Assembly: GCA_022496205.1 (NCBI GenBank)
Contig: WTXD01000007.1
Coordinates: 737,646 to 801,645, forward strand
Direction: 5' to 3'
From: Gloeopeniophorella convolvens
Taxonomy: Eukaryota; Basidiomycota; Agaricomycetes; Russulales
Length of the DNA stretch: 64,000 nt
How positions within the stretch are numbered: position 1 is the first letter of the stretch; every line of letters starts with the position of its first letter. Positions 35,322-46,864 of this stretch are shown piece after piece. Below the pieces are notes generated by a model, which did no database searches, was not told where the DNA came from, and worked only from the letters and a program-made list of their open reading frames with translations. A program made the translations under genes and the position numbers.

Positions 35322-35745
35322 GGCGGCCGCGGCGTGGCTCTGCTCTGGATTTGACGGGACACCCCTCGTTGCTAGAGGGCACATTCACTCAAATACACGA
35401 CGCTCTTTGATCGGACCTTGGACCGCACGGCATCGATTGTTTATCTCTTCCCTTCCCTTCCTTCCGCCTTTCTCTCTCTCCTGCTCCGGCGCTCTGTATC
35501 TCTCACTCTTGCGCACATCCTAGTCTATCATCGTTTTGTCACTGTACTTTACTATCCCCCACACCACGCACCACACATTGTAGACTTGGACATCCTGTAT
35601 ATAGACCACGACGGACACTGCGCGTGCCGCGTCATATCTCTCATGTTTGCTGGGGCTCGGACTTGATGACTATAATCAAGCATTGGTTTTTTTTGCTGCA
35701 TAACAGTGCGGTGATAATACAGATAGCAAATGTCGTCGTCGTCGG
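35322..35745. other. convergent 3' region of cyclin and SH3 genes
   Basis: 424 bp. Pyrimidine-rich 3' UTR-like sequence of the cyclin; ends in a T8 run (35687-35694). No gene seen. Confidence 0.5.
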
Positions 35746-36992
35746 CTAGAGCACCTTGACGTAGGTCGCGGGGAAGAGCCCGCTCCTGCCATTGGCCTCG
35801 CCGGTCCACCTGCTCACCGACGATCAGCGCATGGCTAGCGTGGGGATCTGCGTGCTGTACGCACCAGTCGTCCGACGTTCGCTCCGTGACGAGCACATGC
35901 TGCCCCGCCTGCAGCGGCAGATCGCTCGCCTCCTGTGGATCGCACCCACGCTCACGATCAGCGCCGCGCAAGCACCGACACATACCGACACACCACGCAC
36001 CTCGCTCGCAAAATCGTATAATGCTTCTGCCCACTCGCCCGCCGCTGCCGCTTCTTCCTCCTGCGCCTCCGGTTCGGGTTCGGGCTCCGGCGCGGGAGAG
36101 ACAGACGACGACGCGCGGCGCACCGGCGGCGGCGCAAACGCGCTCTTCTTCCTCTCGAACGCGGACGGCGTGCGCACGGTCGGCGGCACCGCATGCTTCG
36201 CGGCGGTCGACCCGCGCAGCGAGCGGAGCATCCCGGTGGTCGAGGACACGTCCACGTCGCCGAATTTCTGGCGCTCGCACGCATCAGGACGCGAAGACGG
36301 GGAGAGCGTGTGGCCGTGCGCACCTTCTGCACGACGAGTCCGCGGCCCTCGCCCGTGTCCGCCGCCTTGTGCGCGGGCATGTGTGCCGCGCGTGGCGGCG
36401 GCGGCGCGGAGAACTGCTGCGCGGCGGCGGCGACGCGCCCGCGCACCGACAGCGCGGGCTCCGGCTCCGGCTCCGGATTGAGCTCGTGGTCCGGTCCTGG
36501 AGGTGGGCTGGGGGGCGTCGGGTCGCGCCGGCGCGGCGCGGGTGGGGGCGGCATCGAGCGCGCACCGGGCGGCGGGGGCATCGAGCGCGGCGCGGGGGCG
36601 GGCGGGGGTGTTGGGGATGCAGACGCCGTAGTGGTGACTGCAGCGGCAGCGAGAGAGGGCGCGGCAGCGGCGAAGGAGGGCGCAGCAAGAGCAGCGACGG
36701 AGGCGGGGGCACCCGCACTTGTCGCGGCGCGCTGAAAGCCCGCCGCGAGCGCACGCGTCGCTGCGGGGTTCGCGAACGCGCGTTGTGCAGCGGCCACCGC
36801 TGCCTGGGGGACCTGCGGCGGTGCGGCGCCGTGCGCGCCAGGGCCCCCGCCTGCGCGCGGGAGGATGTCCGGGCGCGACGCGAAGTACCTGTCATGCAAT
36901 CAGCGCGATCGGGGGCACGATCGGCGCGCGCACTCGTCGAGCAGCGCGAAGAACGCGTCTTTTTCGTGCGGCGAGAGGTTTGCGAACGGCAT
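35746..36992 (-). CDS. SH3-domain protein with Pro/Ala-rich centre
   Basis: Five exons, complement(35746..35809, 35865..35932, 36001..36267, 36324..36888, 36934..36992), encode 340 residues. It opens MPFANLSPHEKDAFFALLDE-YFASRPDIL, a short conserved helical motif. A long Ala/Pro-rich part with PPPP motifs follows, then a single C-terminal SH3 domain: AEALYDFASE, LPLQAGQHVLV, SDDWWTGEANGRSGLFPATYV. The ALYDF, WW and Pro/Tyr ligand-site residues are all present. SH3 proteins of this shape (Lsb1/Pin3-like) work at actin patches. The partner is inferred only. Confidence 0.85.
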
Positions 36993-37454
36993 CTGAGGGG
37001 ACTGTTGGTGGTAAGTAACGGTTGCGCAGTCTCGGGACCGGTATGATATTGCAGCCTCTTCCCGGGCGCGTCGGACCGCGCGGGGCAACCACGTACAGCA
37101 CAGCCACTACACGCACGTCGCGAGAGCAAACGCACATACTTACAGAGATCGCACACATCACATCAAATGGAATCTGGCGCAAAAACCAAAAAACGCCTTC
37201 GTAATAAAATCATAAAAGATCATCTGCATACACTACACAAGACAGACCTTGCACGAAATACACAAACGAAAAAAGGGAGTAAGAGAGAGAGAGAGCTGAC
37301 AGAGGACGGGTCGACGACAACAGCACACACCTCAGGACACACACGAAAACGGGGGGAGCGGTAAGTAGCGTGGGTAGGTAGGTAACAGTAAGTAGCAGAG
37401 AGCAAAGCGAGAGCAGGAGAGCGTAGCACAACGACACAAGCCAGATCAGCATGC
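36993..37454. other. intergenic between SH3 and Q-rich genes
   Basis: 462 bp, AT-richer, with a short GA-dinucleotide run (about 37283-37295). It is the promoter of the SH3 gene and the 3' region of the Q-rich gene. Confidence 0.45.
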
Positions 37455-38628
37455 CTACCCGGGCATATTGAAGATGTCGTTGAACGCGATCTCCGGCGGA
37501 TCCATCGCGTCCATGCCCAGCGCATCGCCGCCAAACCCGCCCTGCGCGTCGCCCGAGCCGTATCCAAACGCCGCCGCGTCGAGCCCGCCCATCCCGCCGC
37601 CCATCCCCGCACCGCCCTGCCACCCGCCGCCACCGCCCGTCGGCCATCCCGCGCCCGGCGACGGCGCAGCGGCGGTGCCGGGAAACGACGTGCGGCTGTG
37701 CGCGGAGCCGGGCGGGCTCGCGCTGTAGCTTCCGTTCGCGAGCGCACCAACGCCGATGCCGCCGCCAAACGTGCCGGCGACCTGCTGCGGGTTGACAAAG
37801 CCGCCGCCGGGCGCGGGCGAGCTCACCTGGCGCTGCGCGGCCTGCATCATCAGCGCGCGCTGGTACTCGAGGCTCTGTGGCGTGTGTGGCTGCTGTTGGC
37901 CTTGCTGGGCCTGCTGCTGCTGCTGCTGCTGCTGGATGCTGCGCGGCGTGAGTGGCGAGTGCGCCGAGTCAGACGGAGAGCGGGTGCTGCGTGCGATGCC
38001 AGGGACGCCAGCGTTGCCGACGGACACGCCTGTGAACGCCGTCGCGTCGCCGAGCGACTGCTGATGCTGCAGGCGCGCCTGCTGCTGCTGCTGCTGCTGA
38101 TGTTGCTGGAGGAACGCGGCGTTGATCGCGCTGCTGCCCGCACCCGTGCCGAACTGCTGGCCCATGAGCCCGCTGCCCGCACCCCCGAGGGCCGCGTTGC
38201 GCGCGAGCTGCTGCTGGTGCTGCTGGCTCTGTTGCTGCTGCATGAGGAAGAGCTGCCGTTGCTGCGGGGGCATAGCGCTGAGCTGCTGGATCTGCGCCTG
38301 CGTCAACGAGGGGCCGCCCGTTCGCGGGTCGATTCCACTTGTTGACAGCCCGTTTTGCGCTTGCACGGCCATCTGCAGCTGCGACGGTGTTTGACTGGTC
38401 AGCCCGCTGAGGCCAAGGTTGCCGAGGCCCCCTTGTTGGTGAAGAGCCTGCTGTTGCTGAGACTGCTGTGGGTGATGCTGTTGCTGCAACTGTTGTTGCA
38501 GCTGCTGTTGCTGTTGTAAATGTTGCTGTTGCTGCTGCTGCTGTTGCTGCTGTTGCTGCTGTTGCTGCTGATGCTGCTGCTGCTGCTGTTGTTGTTGATG
38601 CTGCTGCTGCTGCTGTTGTTGTTGTTGA

Positions 38629-38721
<93 letters not shown>

Positions 38722-40377
38722 GCCGCCAGTCGCCTCTGCTGTATCATTTGCTGGAGGGTGAGTCTGAATCAGCACCAGTCAGGTTTCGCAATCACGAGAC
38801 GTACCTGGGCTTGCTGCATGTTCTTCAGTTGCTGTTGCAGCGGCAGCGACATAAAGTTCGGTATCTGCTCGACCATGTACTTTACAAACGGACTATTGGG
38901 GTCGTTCAGCTGCTGCATATATGCGAGCCCTTGCTGCCCAAAGGTGCTGACCACCTGCTGTATGGTGTTGTGGTGTGGGTGTGAACCGGCAGGCTGGTTT
39001 TGGCCTTGGCCTATGCCTACGCCAGCGCCAAGGCCTGCACTCTGCGGTGGCGACATCTGCCGCGCGGCTTGTGCCTGCGCATTCTGCGCCTGTAGCTGCT
39101 GCGTATGCATTTGTGCCTGGCGCATCTGCAACATGCGGGCGCGGTCTGCAGGAGTTGCCGTCGGCGGGATCGGCCCGCCCGGGAACGGCTGGACAGACGT
39201 TGGCACAGGTTTTGAGGCAGGCGAGGGCGTCGCCGGTGGTGGCATACCCATACCAGGTTTGCTCTCCCCCGTGTCGCGTCGCTTCATCGCAATTTCTGGC
39301 TCGTCTCCCGCACGCTCGCGCTTGAGCGTCGGCGTGGACTGAGGCGGGACCGGTTGGCCCTTTGCTCGCGCCATGTCCCGCGCGAACACAGCAGGCATCG
39401 CGGCATAAAGTTGCCGTATGCGATCCATAGGGATAATATCTATTGGCGGAGGGGGTTGCATTATTGGGAGGGGATGACGGTTCTGCGCGTTGTGCGCATC
39501 GGCAGCTGCAGCAAGCCAGGTGAGGTTGGATTGTAGCCGGGTACCGTACCTGTGGCATGCATATTAGCGTCGTCGGGAACCCTCGAGCGGAGAGGGAACG
39601 GACTGATGGTATCTCTGGTCATCGGTGGGGATTGTGCGAGCTTGAAACTCCATACAAATTCTGCGGCAGATCAGTAAAATCGAGGGGTCGAAAGGATGAG
39701 AGGCCGCACTTGAGCAACTCGGCGTTCAGCTCGAGTATTAACGCAACCTTCGGGCTGGAACCTGCTCCTCCGGGAGCGGAAGACGAAGCTCTGTGAGGTG
39801 AGTGAGAGGGGAGGGGACGGGAAGGAGATATCCGTATTTGTGAAGAGGACGCCTCCGCGTTCACGGGATTCTGCCGGGCGGGGGAGGAGGTCGAGGACAG
39901 GAGTGATGAGGGGCCTTCACCCCTGTCGGCGTTTGGGGGGTCTGAAGGAGCCTCTTCATCCGGTACAGGGGAGAGCTCACTGAGCGGGGTGAGAGGCCGT
40001 GATGGCGCCGGGTTCTCTGCAGTCGCGTCCTGTTGAGCAGTCGGTGAGGGCCCAACGGATGCACGCTGAGGTGCAAATGAAGGTGCGGGCGCGGAAGCAG
40101 ACTCTGGATCGCCTTCACGTTTTGGGGAGCTCGGAGGCGGGGTGAGGGAGGACTGGCGGAGGGCCGGGGAAGTATTCTGCGCGTTCTTGTCGGGAGAAAT
40201 GGTGGAAAAGGGGGCAGTTATCGACGCGGGAGCGACTGAGGGCGAGTTGTCTTTGTGAAGGGCGCGTGGCTCTGAATCTCGTTGGATAGTGTTCCAAGAG
40301 AAGTGGTCATTGTTCTGGAGGCCGAGAGGTTGCGTGGTGGGGGTGGAGACGGAGGGCGGGTGGTCGAGGTGAATCAT
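37455..40377 (-). CDS. polyglutamine-rich nuclear coactivator-like protein
   Basis: Four exons, complement(37455..38750, 38805..39549, 39604..39660, 39710..40377), encode 921 residues. The N-terminal 200 residues are Ser/Pro-rich. A conserved core crosses introns 1-2 (LILELNAELLKICMEFQA, then RLQSNLTWLAAAADA) and continues to PPPPIDIIPMDRIRQLYAAM and NFMSLPLQQQLKNMQQAQ. Long glutamine tracts with His spacers and more Q-rich sequence follow. It ends in a Gly-rich region with a short acidic/hydrophobic C-terminus, EIAFNDIFNMPG, reminiscent of an activation motif. Composition suggests a transcription coactivator, but I recognise no named domain. Donor of intron 2 is GTCCGT, unusual, but required. 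Confidence 0.82.
38520..38717 (+). repeat. CTG/CAG trinucleotide tract
   Basis: Near-pure CTG/TTG triplets (CAG/CAA on the coding strand) with a few ATG (His) triplets. The longest perfect run is 14 CTG (38646-38687), followed by 9 more (38691-38717). It codes the polyglutamine of the Q-rich protein. Confidence 0.95.
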
Positions 40378-41933
40378 AAATGGCAGCTAGGGGCTCGAAA
40401 CAGAGTGATATCGGAGCAGAGCAGTCGCGGAGGAACGCGATGGGTGGAATGGTGGTCTGGCGGTATGCGGGACGCTGAAGGGCGTGGTGATGCGACTGAT
40501 GGGCTGCTTGTGGGACAGCGTACAGCTCTGCAGCGAGTGATGCTCTGGATTAAAGAGAAAAGACGAGGGAGAGCATGCACGGGGCGGGAGACGGGCTTTG
40601 GGAGGGCGGGTGCGGGCGAGGATGTGCTTGGACTGGCTTGCTGGACGGCGGCACTGAGCTGCTCGACGCCAAACCCGGCCGTTGCCCAAAAACTTGCCCA
40701 CGGGGAACATCCCCCCGTGGGAACTTCTTCCTTTCCGGGAACAGTCAACAATATACTTACCCCTCCCCGGTACACGCACCTCGCGTCCCTCGACCGCACA
40801 GAGAGGATTGGGCATCGCCTGCTGTTGCGGCGCATCCAAAGCTATATATGCCGCCCTTCATATGCACTGATCTTGCTTCTACCGTACTTCTTCGCAATCC
40901 GCATCCGTCATTCCCAAGCGATCATGCCCCTTCTTACACGTTCCATTCAGAAGCAGACACACCATCACTACATCCCATTTCTCAACGCATGACGCTCCCT
41001 TACGCCCGCCCTGCATCTCTATTCCCCCTGATAGTGCCCCCGGGACGCATCAGGAGGACTCGGCAAGCCAAAATTGCCTATCGCCCCTAAAGCCGCTCAG
41101 CCATATACGTAGTTTGGCGATCGTTGATAGTAGTAGCAGAACTAGCTCCGCAACATTTGATTGGAAACGATTCTCCACACTGGGCCCACAACCTATACAG
41201 GCATTGAAATATTGAACGTTTAAACGCACCGCGGGGAAAGTCAAGGTGATGGGTGGGCACACGGTGCGCGATTAAAGAGACCCTCAGAACAACGACACCG
41301 AGCTAGCCACGCCAAGACAATGATAGAGGAATATCGACGTTCGCAGGAATACTAGCCGGTCCAAGTCCAGCTTGAAGCGAGTAAGACTTCCAGAGAGATC
41401 AGCAGGATTCGGAGATCGGACCAACTAGGCCCAAAGACAGCATGTCAGACATGCCATAGGCTGGCACAACCAAGGCCACAGAAAATCGAATCATGCTTCC
41501 AAGCTTAGCGTGCTGAATTCACACCACTGCGTAGCTCTCTGGAAGTGTGCAAGCGCAATTACGATTGGACGAGGGGAGATAAGATCGAGAGCTAACCTGA
41601 GTTGACCGTACACAGCCGGCGTTTGCCGAAAAAACCGGCGGCGCTCAGACTTGGTCTGGAGGCAACTGCAAAGTCTATTCACAAGGACGACGGTTCCCCT
41701 CAATACGCAAAACTGTGAGTAGTTCCCTCCATTGCACTGGTTTTGACGTTCCCGTGGACGCCGGACGTCATTCCGCTGCACCCATGCAAAAATCGCTGCT
41801 GGAAACGGTGGTTTTGGGGGTGGATGGCCCTGGCACGGTCTGGGTGTACCACCGGCGGCACATCAGCGACCCTCACTCCCCCCGCCATTGGTTCGGGCAG
41901 GAATACTGACGCATATAATCCACAGAATCCACA
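40378..41933. other. divergent intergenic region, Q-rich gene to uL2 gene
   Basis: 1.56 kb with no supported gene. The part next to the uL2 start (41860-41933) is its promoter/leader. Open frames at 40282-41090 lack codon or motif support. Confidence 0.5.
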
Positions 41934-42914
41934 ATGGGTCGGGTCATTCGCGCACAAAGGCGCTCGCATGCCATCGTACGTTCGTGCTGCACCGTCTACT
42001 GAGACATGTTCTGATATGATACACCCGCTACCAGTTCAAGGCGCACACCCACCATAACAAGGCACCGGCAAAGCTGCGCCCGCTCGATTACGCTGAGCGC
42101 AATGGCTATATCCGTGGCATTGTGAAGGAAATCATCCACGACGCCGGCCGGTGCGTTGATCTAAGCATCATGCTTCACCTGTAGCCTGACGCTTCAGGCA
42201 GTGGTGCACCCCTCGCCCGTGTCGTCTTCCGCGACCCCTACCGTTATAAGCTCCGCCAGGAGACTTTCATCGCCACTGAGGGCCTCCACACGGGCGCCTT
42301 CATCTACGCCGGCAAGAAGGCCACCCTTGCCGTTGGGAACGTCCTCCCCGTCTCTGCGTGCCCCGAGGGTACCATCGTTTGCAACGTCGAGGAGAAGGTC
42401 GGTGACCGCGGTACCCTCGCTCGCACCTCTGGCAACTATGCCACCATCATCGGCCACTCTCCCGATGAGAACAAAACCCGCATTCGTCTCCCCTCCGGCT
42501 CGAAGAAGACGGTCTCTGGGAGCTCGCGTGCGACGATCGGCATTGTCGCTGGCGGTGGCCGTATCGACAAGCCTTTGCTCAAGGCTGGCCGCGCATACCA
42601 CAAATACAAGGCTAAGCGCTACAAGTACAGCTTCCCTTCTGAGGCTATGTTCACACTTTCTAACGAATTATTTGTAGCTGGCCCCGTACTCGTGGTGTGG
42701 CTATGAACCCCGTGGACCACCCTCACGGTGGTGGTAACCACCAGCACATCGGTAAGGCATCGACAATCGCCCGTTCCGCTGTTCCTGGACAGAAAGTCGG
42801 TCTCATTGCCGCTCGCCGGGTATGTGGGTCTCTTTGCGCAGTCCTCTCGCTTTCCGCTCATTCTCCCACCAGACCGGTCTACTCCGCGGTTCTGTCAAGG
42901 TCAAGGAGGCGTAG
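41934..42914 (+). CDS. RPL2: 60S ribosomal protein uL2 (L2/L8)
   Basis: Five exons (41934..41975, 42035..42150, 42202..42624, 42678..42819, 42873..42914) encode 254 residues, the usual eukaryotic length. [63 protein letters not shown], and the universally conserved [15 protein letters not shown] with its peptidyl-transferase-centre histidine are all present. It ends [10 protein letters not shown]. The protein binds 23S-type rRNA at the PTC of the large subunit. Very short first and last exons are typical of fungal ribosomal protein genes. Confidence 0.96.
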
Positions 42915-43375
42915 AGAGCCGGATTTACGCACACATCTTGTCACTTTATGCTACCGTTCGCAGACCCAAAATGTTGTATGCACCGCACAGACCTTACATG
43001 CCGTTTTCCATGCATCATACTCCCGGGTGATTGAAGTAACGTCAGGTACTTCGGGTACCGGAGGCTTGCATGATATCGTTTGTGAAGGCTAGTTAAACGC
43101 GCACACCGACTGTCGAGCTCCCACGTCCTGAAAACGGGACTTCGCCGCTGCGGTCAGCCCTTGCCGTGCAGAGCTCGGATGCCTCTGCGGGTGTTACTTC
43201 AGTCGTTGCGCTGCTTCACCCCTTACTGGGCTAACAGGGCAAGAGAGGTGCCATGTACAAAGCCCACGCGACGGCGAACTCTGCTCGCCGCGCAGCTAGA
43301 GTGCTATAACGATGTTTGATCCATCGTTCCATGCAGGTTCTATGTGCAATAAAGAAAATAAATATTGAGACCCGT
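42915..43375. other. 3' flank of uL2 gene
   Basis: 461 bp, no gene seen. The AT-rich stretch at 43350-43370 is the T-rich terminator of the U6 gene on the minus strand. Confidence 0.5.
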
Positions 43376-43419
43376 AGGTCTACCACTCTGAAACAGCGTG
43401 TCATCCTTGTGCAGGGGCC

Positions 43420-43450
<31 letters not shown>

Positions 43451-43475
43451 TTCGTATGCATCCCCGAAGGGAGCA
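43376..43475 (-). ncRNA. U6 spliceosomal snRNA
   Basis: On the minus strand the highly conserved core of U6 is present: GGAACGATACAGAGAAGATT (with the ACAGAGA box), followed by AGCATGGCCCCTGCACAAGG and ATGACACGC (internal stem-loop). The 5' part has the expected CTCCCTTCGGGGA hairpin. A T-rich stretch (TTTATTTTCTTT on the minus strand, about 43351-43362) follows the 3' end and fits Pol III termination. Exact ends are estimated from the usual ~100-nt length. U6 is the catalytic snRNA of the spliceosome. Confidence 0.92.
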
Positions 43476-43713
43476 ATGAACATTGCGCGGCGCGGCGTAG
43501 CGTGCGCGCAAGCTTGCATTTCGTTCGGGTCGCGGGTGGTGCTAGTGTTGCCTTATGCGGGCACACGGCGCCTATATCAACAACGCACACAGATCTCGCA
43601 CCATCGCTGTGCTGCACTATCTCTACTTGGATGACGGCAGATGCAAGCAAGAATAACAAAGTAAAAACTACAGTGATTTGGAGCTGCGATACCCGTTTCT
43701 CTTGCCTCATATC
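43476..43713. other. U6 promoter region
   Basis: Between the U6 5' end and the stop of the FGGY kinase gene. Upstream Pol III elements should be here, but no clean TATA box is visible. Confidence 0.3.
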
Positions 43714-45898
43714 TTACTTGGCTGCCGCATCGATTTCGCCCCGCCACCGCTTCTGAATCTCAATCGACTCTAGGAAGATCCTGTACTTCGCCTCAAGCAG
43801 CCTCTTCTCCCTCTCGCCCGCCGCAGGAAGCACAACCGTCCCAGGTGGCGTCATCTCTTGCATGACGTCCCACAATACCGCCGCCGCGTCGCCCGCATAT
43901 CCGCCGCCGCCGTGCTGCTGCGCAGCAAAGCGCCCGAGCATGGCGGCGCCAAGCACGACGGCCGCGGCGTGCGCGCGCGGAAGGACGACGGGAACGGCGC
44001 ACGTGTCCGCGAAGAGGCGCATGAGCGCGCCGTTCTGCGCCTGCGAGCCGGAGAGGTAGAGTGCGCGCACGGCGTGGCCCGCGCCGTTGAGCGTGTCGAT
44101 GATGTGCCGCGTCTGCAGCGCGATCGCCTCGAGCGCGAGGGCGTACTTGCGCGCGAGATCGTGCAGGGAGGCATCCTGTGGCGTTGGGGGGTGAGGGTGG
44201 GGGCTGGAGGTGGAAGGGAGGAGGCGACGTACGAGGGCGAGGCCGGTGATGGCGCCGCGCATGCGCGGGTCTGCGATGGGCGAGCGATTGCCTGCCGAGG
44301 CGCACTCCGTCAGCGGCTCATGCTCTGCGCGAAAGGTGGTGGCCCACACGCACCGTGCAGGTCTGGGTAGAAGTGCATGTGCGCAACCACCTCCGTCCAC
44401 GATTCGGCGCCCTCGGCCGTGCGGATCTGGTCGAGCGTCTCGCGCAGAACTGCGGGGGAATCCTGAGTGCGCGCGTACTTACGAGGGGGAGAGCGGATCC
44501 CCGCCCGCACCTTCGTGGATGTTCTTGTTTTGCTGCTGGGCGAGCGCTTTGAGTTCGCCGTAGGCGGGGTGCGTGGTGACCGTGAAGTCGATCAGCTGGA
44601 AGCGTGTCAGGGTGCGGCGCAGCAGAAACATGCACACGCACTTGTCCTGTAGAGGACTGCCCGCCTTCGTTCATCCACCATCCAGGGAAAACTGCGTCCT
44701 ATGCCATCCATATCAGAAACACGCAGGGCTCCGCAGTTCAGACAGAGTGCTGTACCCTATATGGTCCCCAAACACCCTTGACGAAAATACCTTCTTTGCT
44801 CTACGGTGCGGGGGATGTCAAGGGAGGCCCTCAAGTGGCTGGGGCGCACGACGTACCTGGACAAGGTGACAGGTGCTCGTGCCAGCGACCGCAGCAAGTC
44901 TGTGGGCGGATTCATGCAGCGATACCGGAGGGGAGATAATTCCCCCCTCCTCGTGCCGCGCAGCGATAGTTCCCAGCCAGCCAGCGTACCTGCCCAACGT
45001 GAGCAACTGCTCGACCCCGCGCACACGTGAAAGGGAGCGTACGCGTCAATCACTCCGCTGCCAACGGGGGTGCCAGGCAGCAGACCGAGCTCCTCCGCCG
45101 CGCTCTCCGACAAGCCGCTGCCGACCGGTGCGCCCGCGGTCAACACGTCGTTCCCCAGCGCATCAAAGCCTTTCTCCACGAGCACATCAAGGCCAATCTG
45201 CGACAAGAAGTTCTGATCCCAGCCCTTGCCGGGGACGTACGTGCACTTGCACGTGAGCGAGCAGAGCGAGCGCGTGCGCGCGCCTGTCGCGCGGTACGTC
45301 AAGAAATCCGGGAGGTCGAAGAACTGGCAGCGCGCAAAGCGCTCCGGCGCCATGTGCCGGCTCAGCCATAGAATCTTCGGGATCTCCATCTCAAGCTGCA
45401 CAAAGATAGCCTGCATGATCGACCAGCGATGCGGCACTCGCAGGAAGAAGCACGCACGCTGATGGTCCCCCCGACGTAGTCCAGCACGGAGGAGCCCGTG
45501 CCGTTGATTAGATCCGCCTCCTTCTCCGCGCGGTGATCGGCCCACAGCACGACATTGCGCTCGCCCAGCTCGCCAAGCTGCGCCCCGCGCGTAACGACGA
45601 CCGACTCGCCGTCCCAGGTGGTCACCGCGAGCGAGCACGTCGCATCGAAGCCGATGCCCTTCACGTCGGCCGGCGCGGCGCGCACGGCGGCGAGCGCGTC
45701 GCGTACGGCGGCGCAGATGCCCACCCAGATGTCCGCGGTGGACTGCTCGAAGATGCGGTGATCCGCGGAGTCGCGCCACGTCTGCGTGTCGCGCGCGGCG
45801 GAGGCGGCGACAGTGCCATCGGCCTTGACGAGTGCGGCGCGCGCGGAGCCGGTGCCCACGTCGATGCCTAAGTAGTAACCCGTCTCTGAGGCTGCCAT
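43714..45898 (-). CDS. FGGY-family carbohydrate kinase (D-ribulokinase-like)
   Basis: Nine exons, complement(43714..44175, 44233..44291, 44354..44449, 44511..44595, 44642..44698, 44756..44800, 44857..44989, 45043..45395, 45458..45898), encode 576 residues. The N-terminus GYYLGIDVGTGSARAALV is the FGGY phosphate-1 loop. Also seen: WADHRAEKEADLINGTG, MEIPKILWLSRHM, DFLTYRATG, AAVAGTSTCHL (adenosine region), WWMNEGGQSSTG and ALYLSGSQAQN. The WADHRA and EGGQSSTG motifs match the FGGY/YDR109C D-ribulokinase branch rather than xylulokinase or glycerol kinase. It phosphorylates a ketopentose, probably ribulose, in the cytosol. Confidence 0.9.
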
Positions 45899-46026
45899 CG
45901 GGGTTGCAATTTGTTGTATGCTGGTTTGGAAAGAGGAGACTCGCGCTCTACATGATCGATTGTGAAGCTTGGAGCTTCAGTCAAGTCATCTGACGTCGTA
46001 CGCCGCTTCCGGGACAAAAGAAGAAG

Positions 46027-46112
46027 TAGCAGCACCTCGTTTCGATCGAGGGACCTCAGGGTGACCGATGTTATATGGGCCCTGCGCGCTATACCAGCTG
46101 CGCCATGCTGCT
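46027..46112 (-). tRNA. tRNA-Met (CAU) with intron
   Basis: Minus strand. The acceptor stem AGCAGCA pairs with TGCTGCT, the D-arm is GCGC...GCGC, the anticodon stem CAGGG pairs with CCCTG, and the T-arm is CCTCG-ATCGAAA-CGAGG with a B-box GATCGAAAC; the discriminator base is A. The loop reads CCCATA, so the anticodon is CAT (Met) with an intron of about 11 nt one base after it. Position 33 is C rather than the usual T. It closely resembles the elongator Met tRNA of fungi. It starts 128 bp upstream of the FGGY kinase. Confidence 0.85.
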
Positions 46113-46864
46113 TGTCTTTTCCTCCTCCAAATTAGCATTATCAGCCGCCCAAGTCCAACTCGCCAGGTACACCTCCGGCTCTCCGGACTCTATCGACATC
46201 GCCGTGACTCTGTCACAGTGTTTTCGTTCTGTGGAACATATGCAAGTTGCTTCTGGGTCAGATTCTTTCGGGACGTTCTTCGACAAGCGCATGCGGGCAG
46301 CGGCGGGACCCAAGTATGTGCAGGAGGGCTCGCAGGTACCGTCAGGTGTTCGCGTTGACCCGAGGGGGTTCGAAACACCTGCCTTCGGCCGTTTGTAGTA
46401 TATTCCGAGCCTGAGGAATTTTCGATTCACGCGTCATTTTATCACCACCCCTTGACCATTGCCCTTGACTGCAGCCCAGGGATGGATGTCTTGAGACCTG
46501 AGTTCGCTCTTGTGGCGCATCTATCATGCACATACAATATGTGTGAGCAACGTAACGCATAAATATCATGTATGTACCTGAGGCTAGAGCCACGGCAGCC
46601 GTGGACGAGCTCAGAGAACCGGTTGAGAACCTGGTGCTCAGGTTGCTTCTGCGGGCCGGGAGCGTCACCAGGGGCCTGCCTTTGCGGCGCATGAACGCCG
46701 TGATGATAATCACATAGCCGCGTCGCGCGCGGCCTGTTGCGGTCTTGTTCTCGAACTACCACCACGCGCACGGTGACGCCCTTCATCGTCTCTCATTATC
46801 CGGTTGACTCTCTTTCACCGCTGCTTTCGACCAAACATATCATATTATACCAGCACATTGCACC
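46113..46864. other. intergenic, upstream of secreted barrel gene
   Basis: 752 bp with no supported gene. One tRNA-like GGGTTCGAAAC word (about 46367) lacks a partner stem. The last 80 bp are CT-rich leader. Confidence 0.5.

Noticed and set aside
35886..37046. 386-aa Arg/Ser/Pro-rich plus ORF
   Set aside because: Antisense of the SH3-protein gene, whose spliced frame ends in a clear SH3 domain.
37698..38984. Plus-strand Leu-, Ala- and Cys-rich ORFs
   Set aside because: Translations of the CTG tract and its flanks in non-coding frames.
46300..46395. Possible second tRNA around GGGTTCGAAAC
   Set aside because: The T-loop word lacks a pairing stem and there is no acceptor or D-arm.
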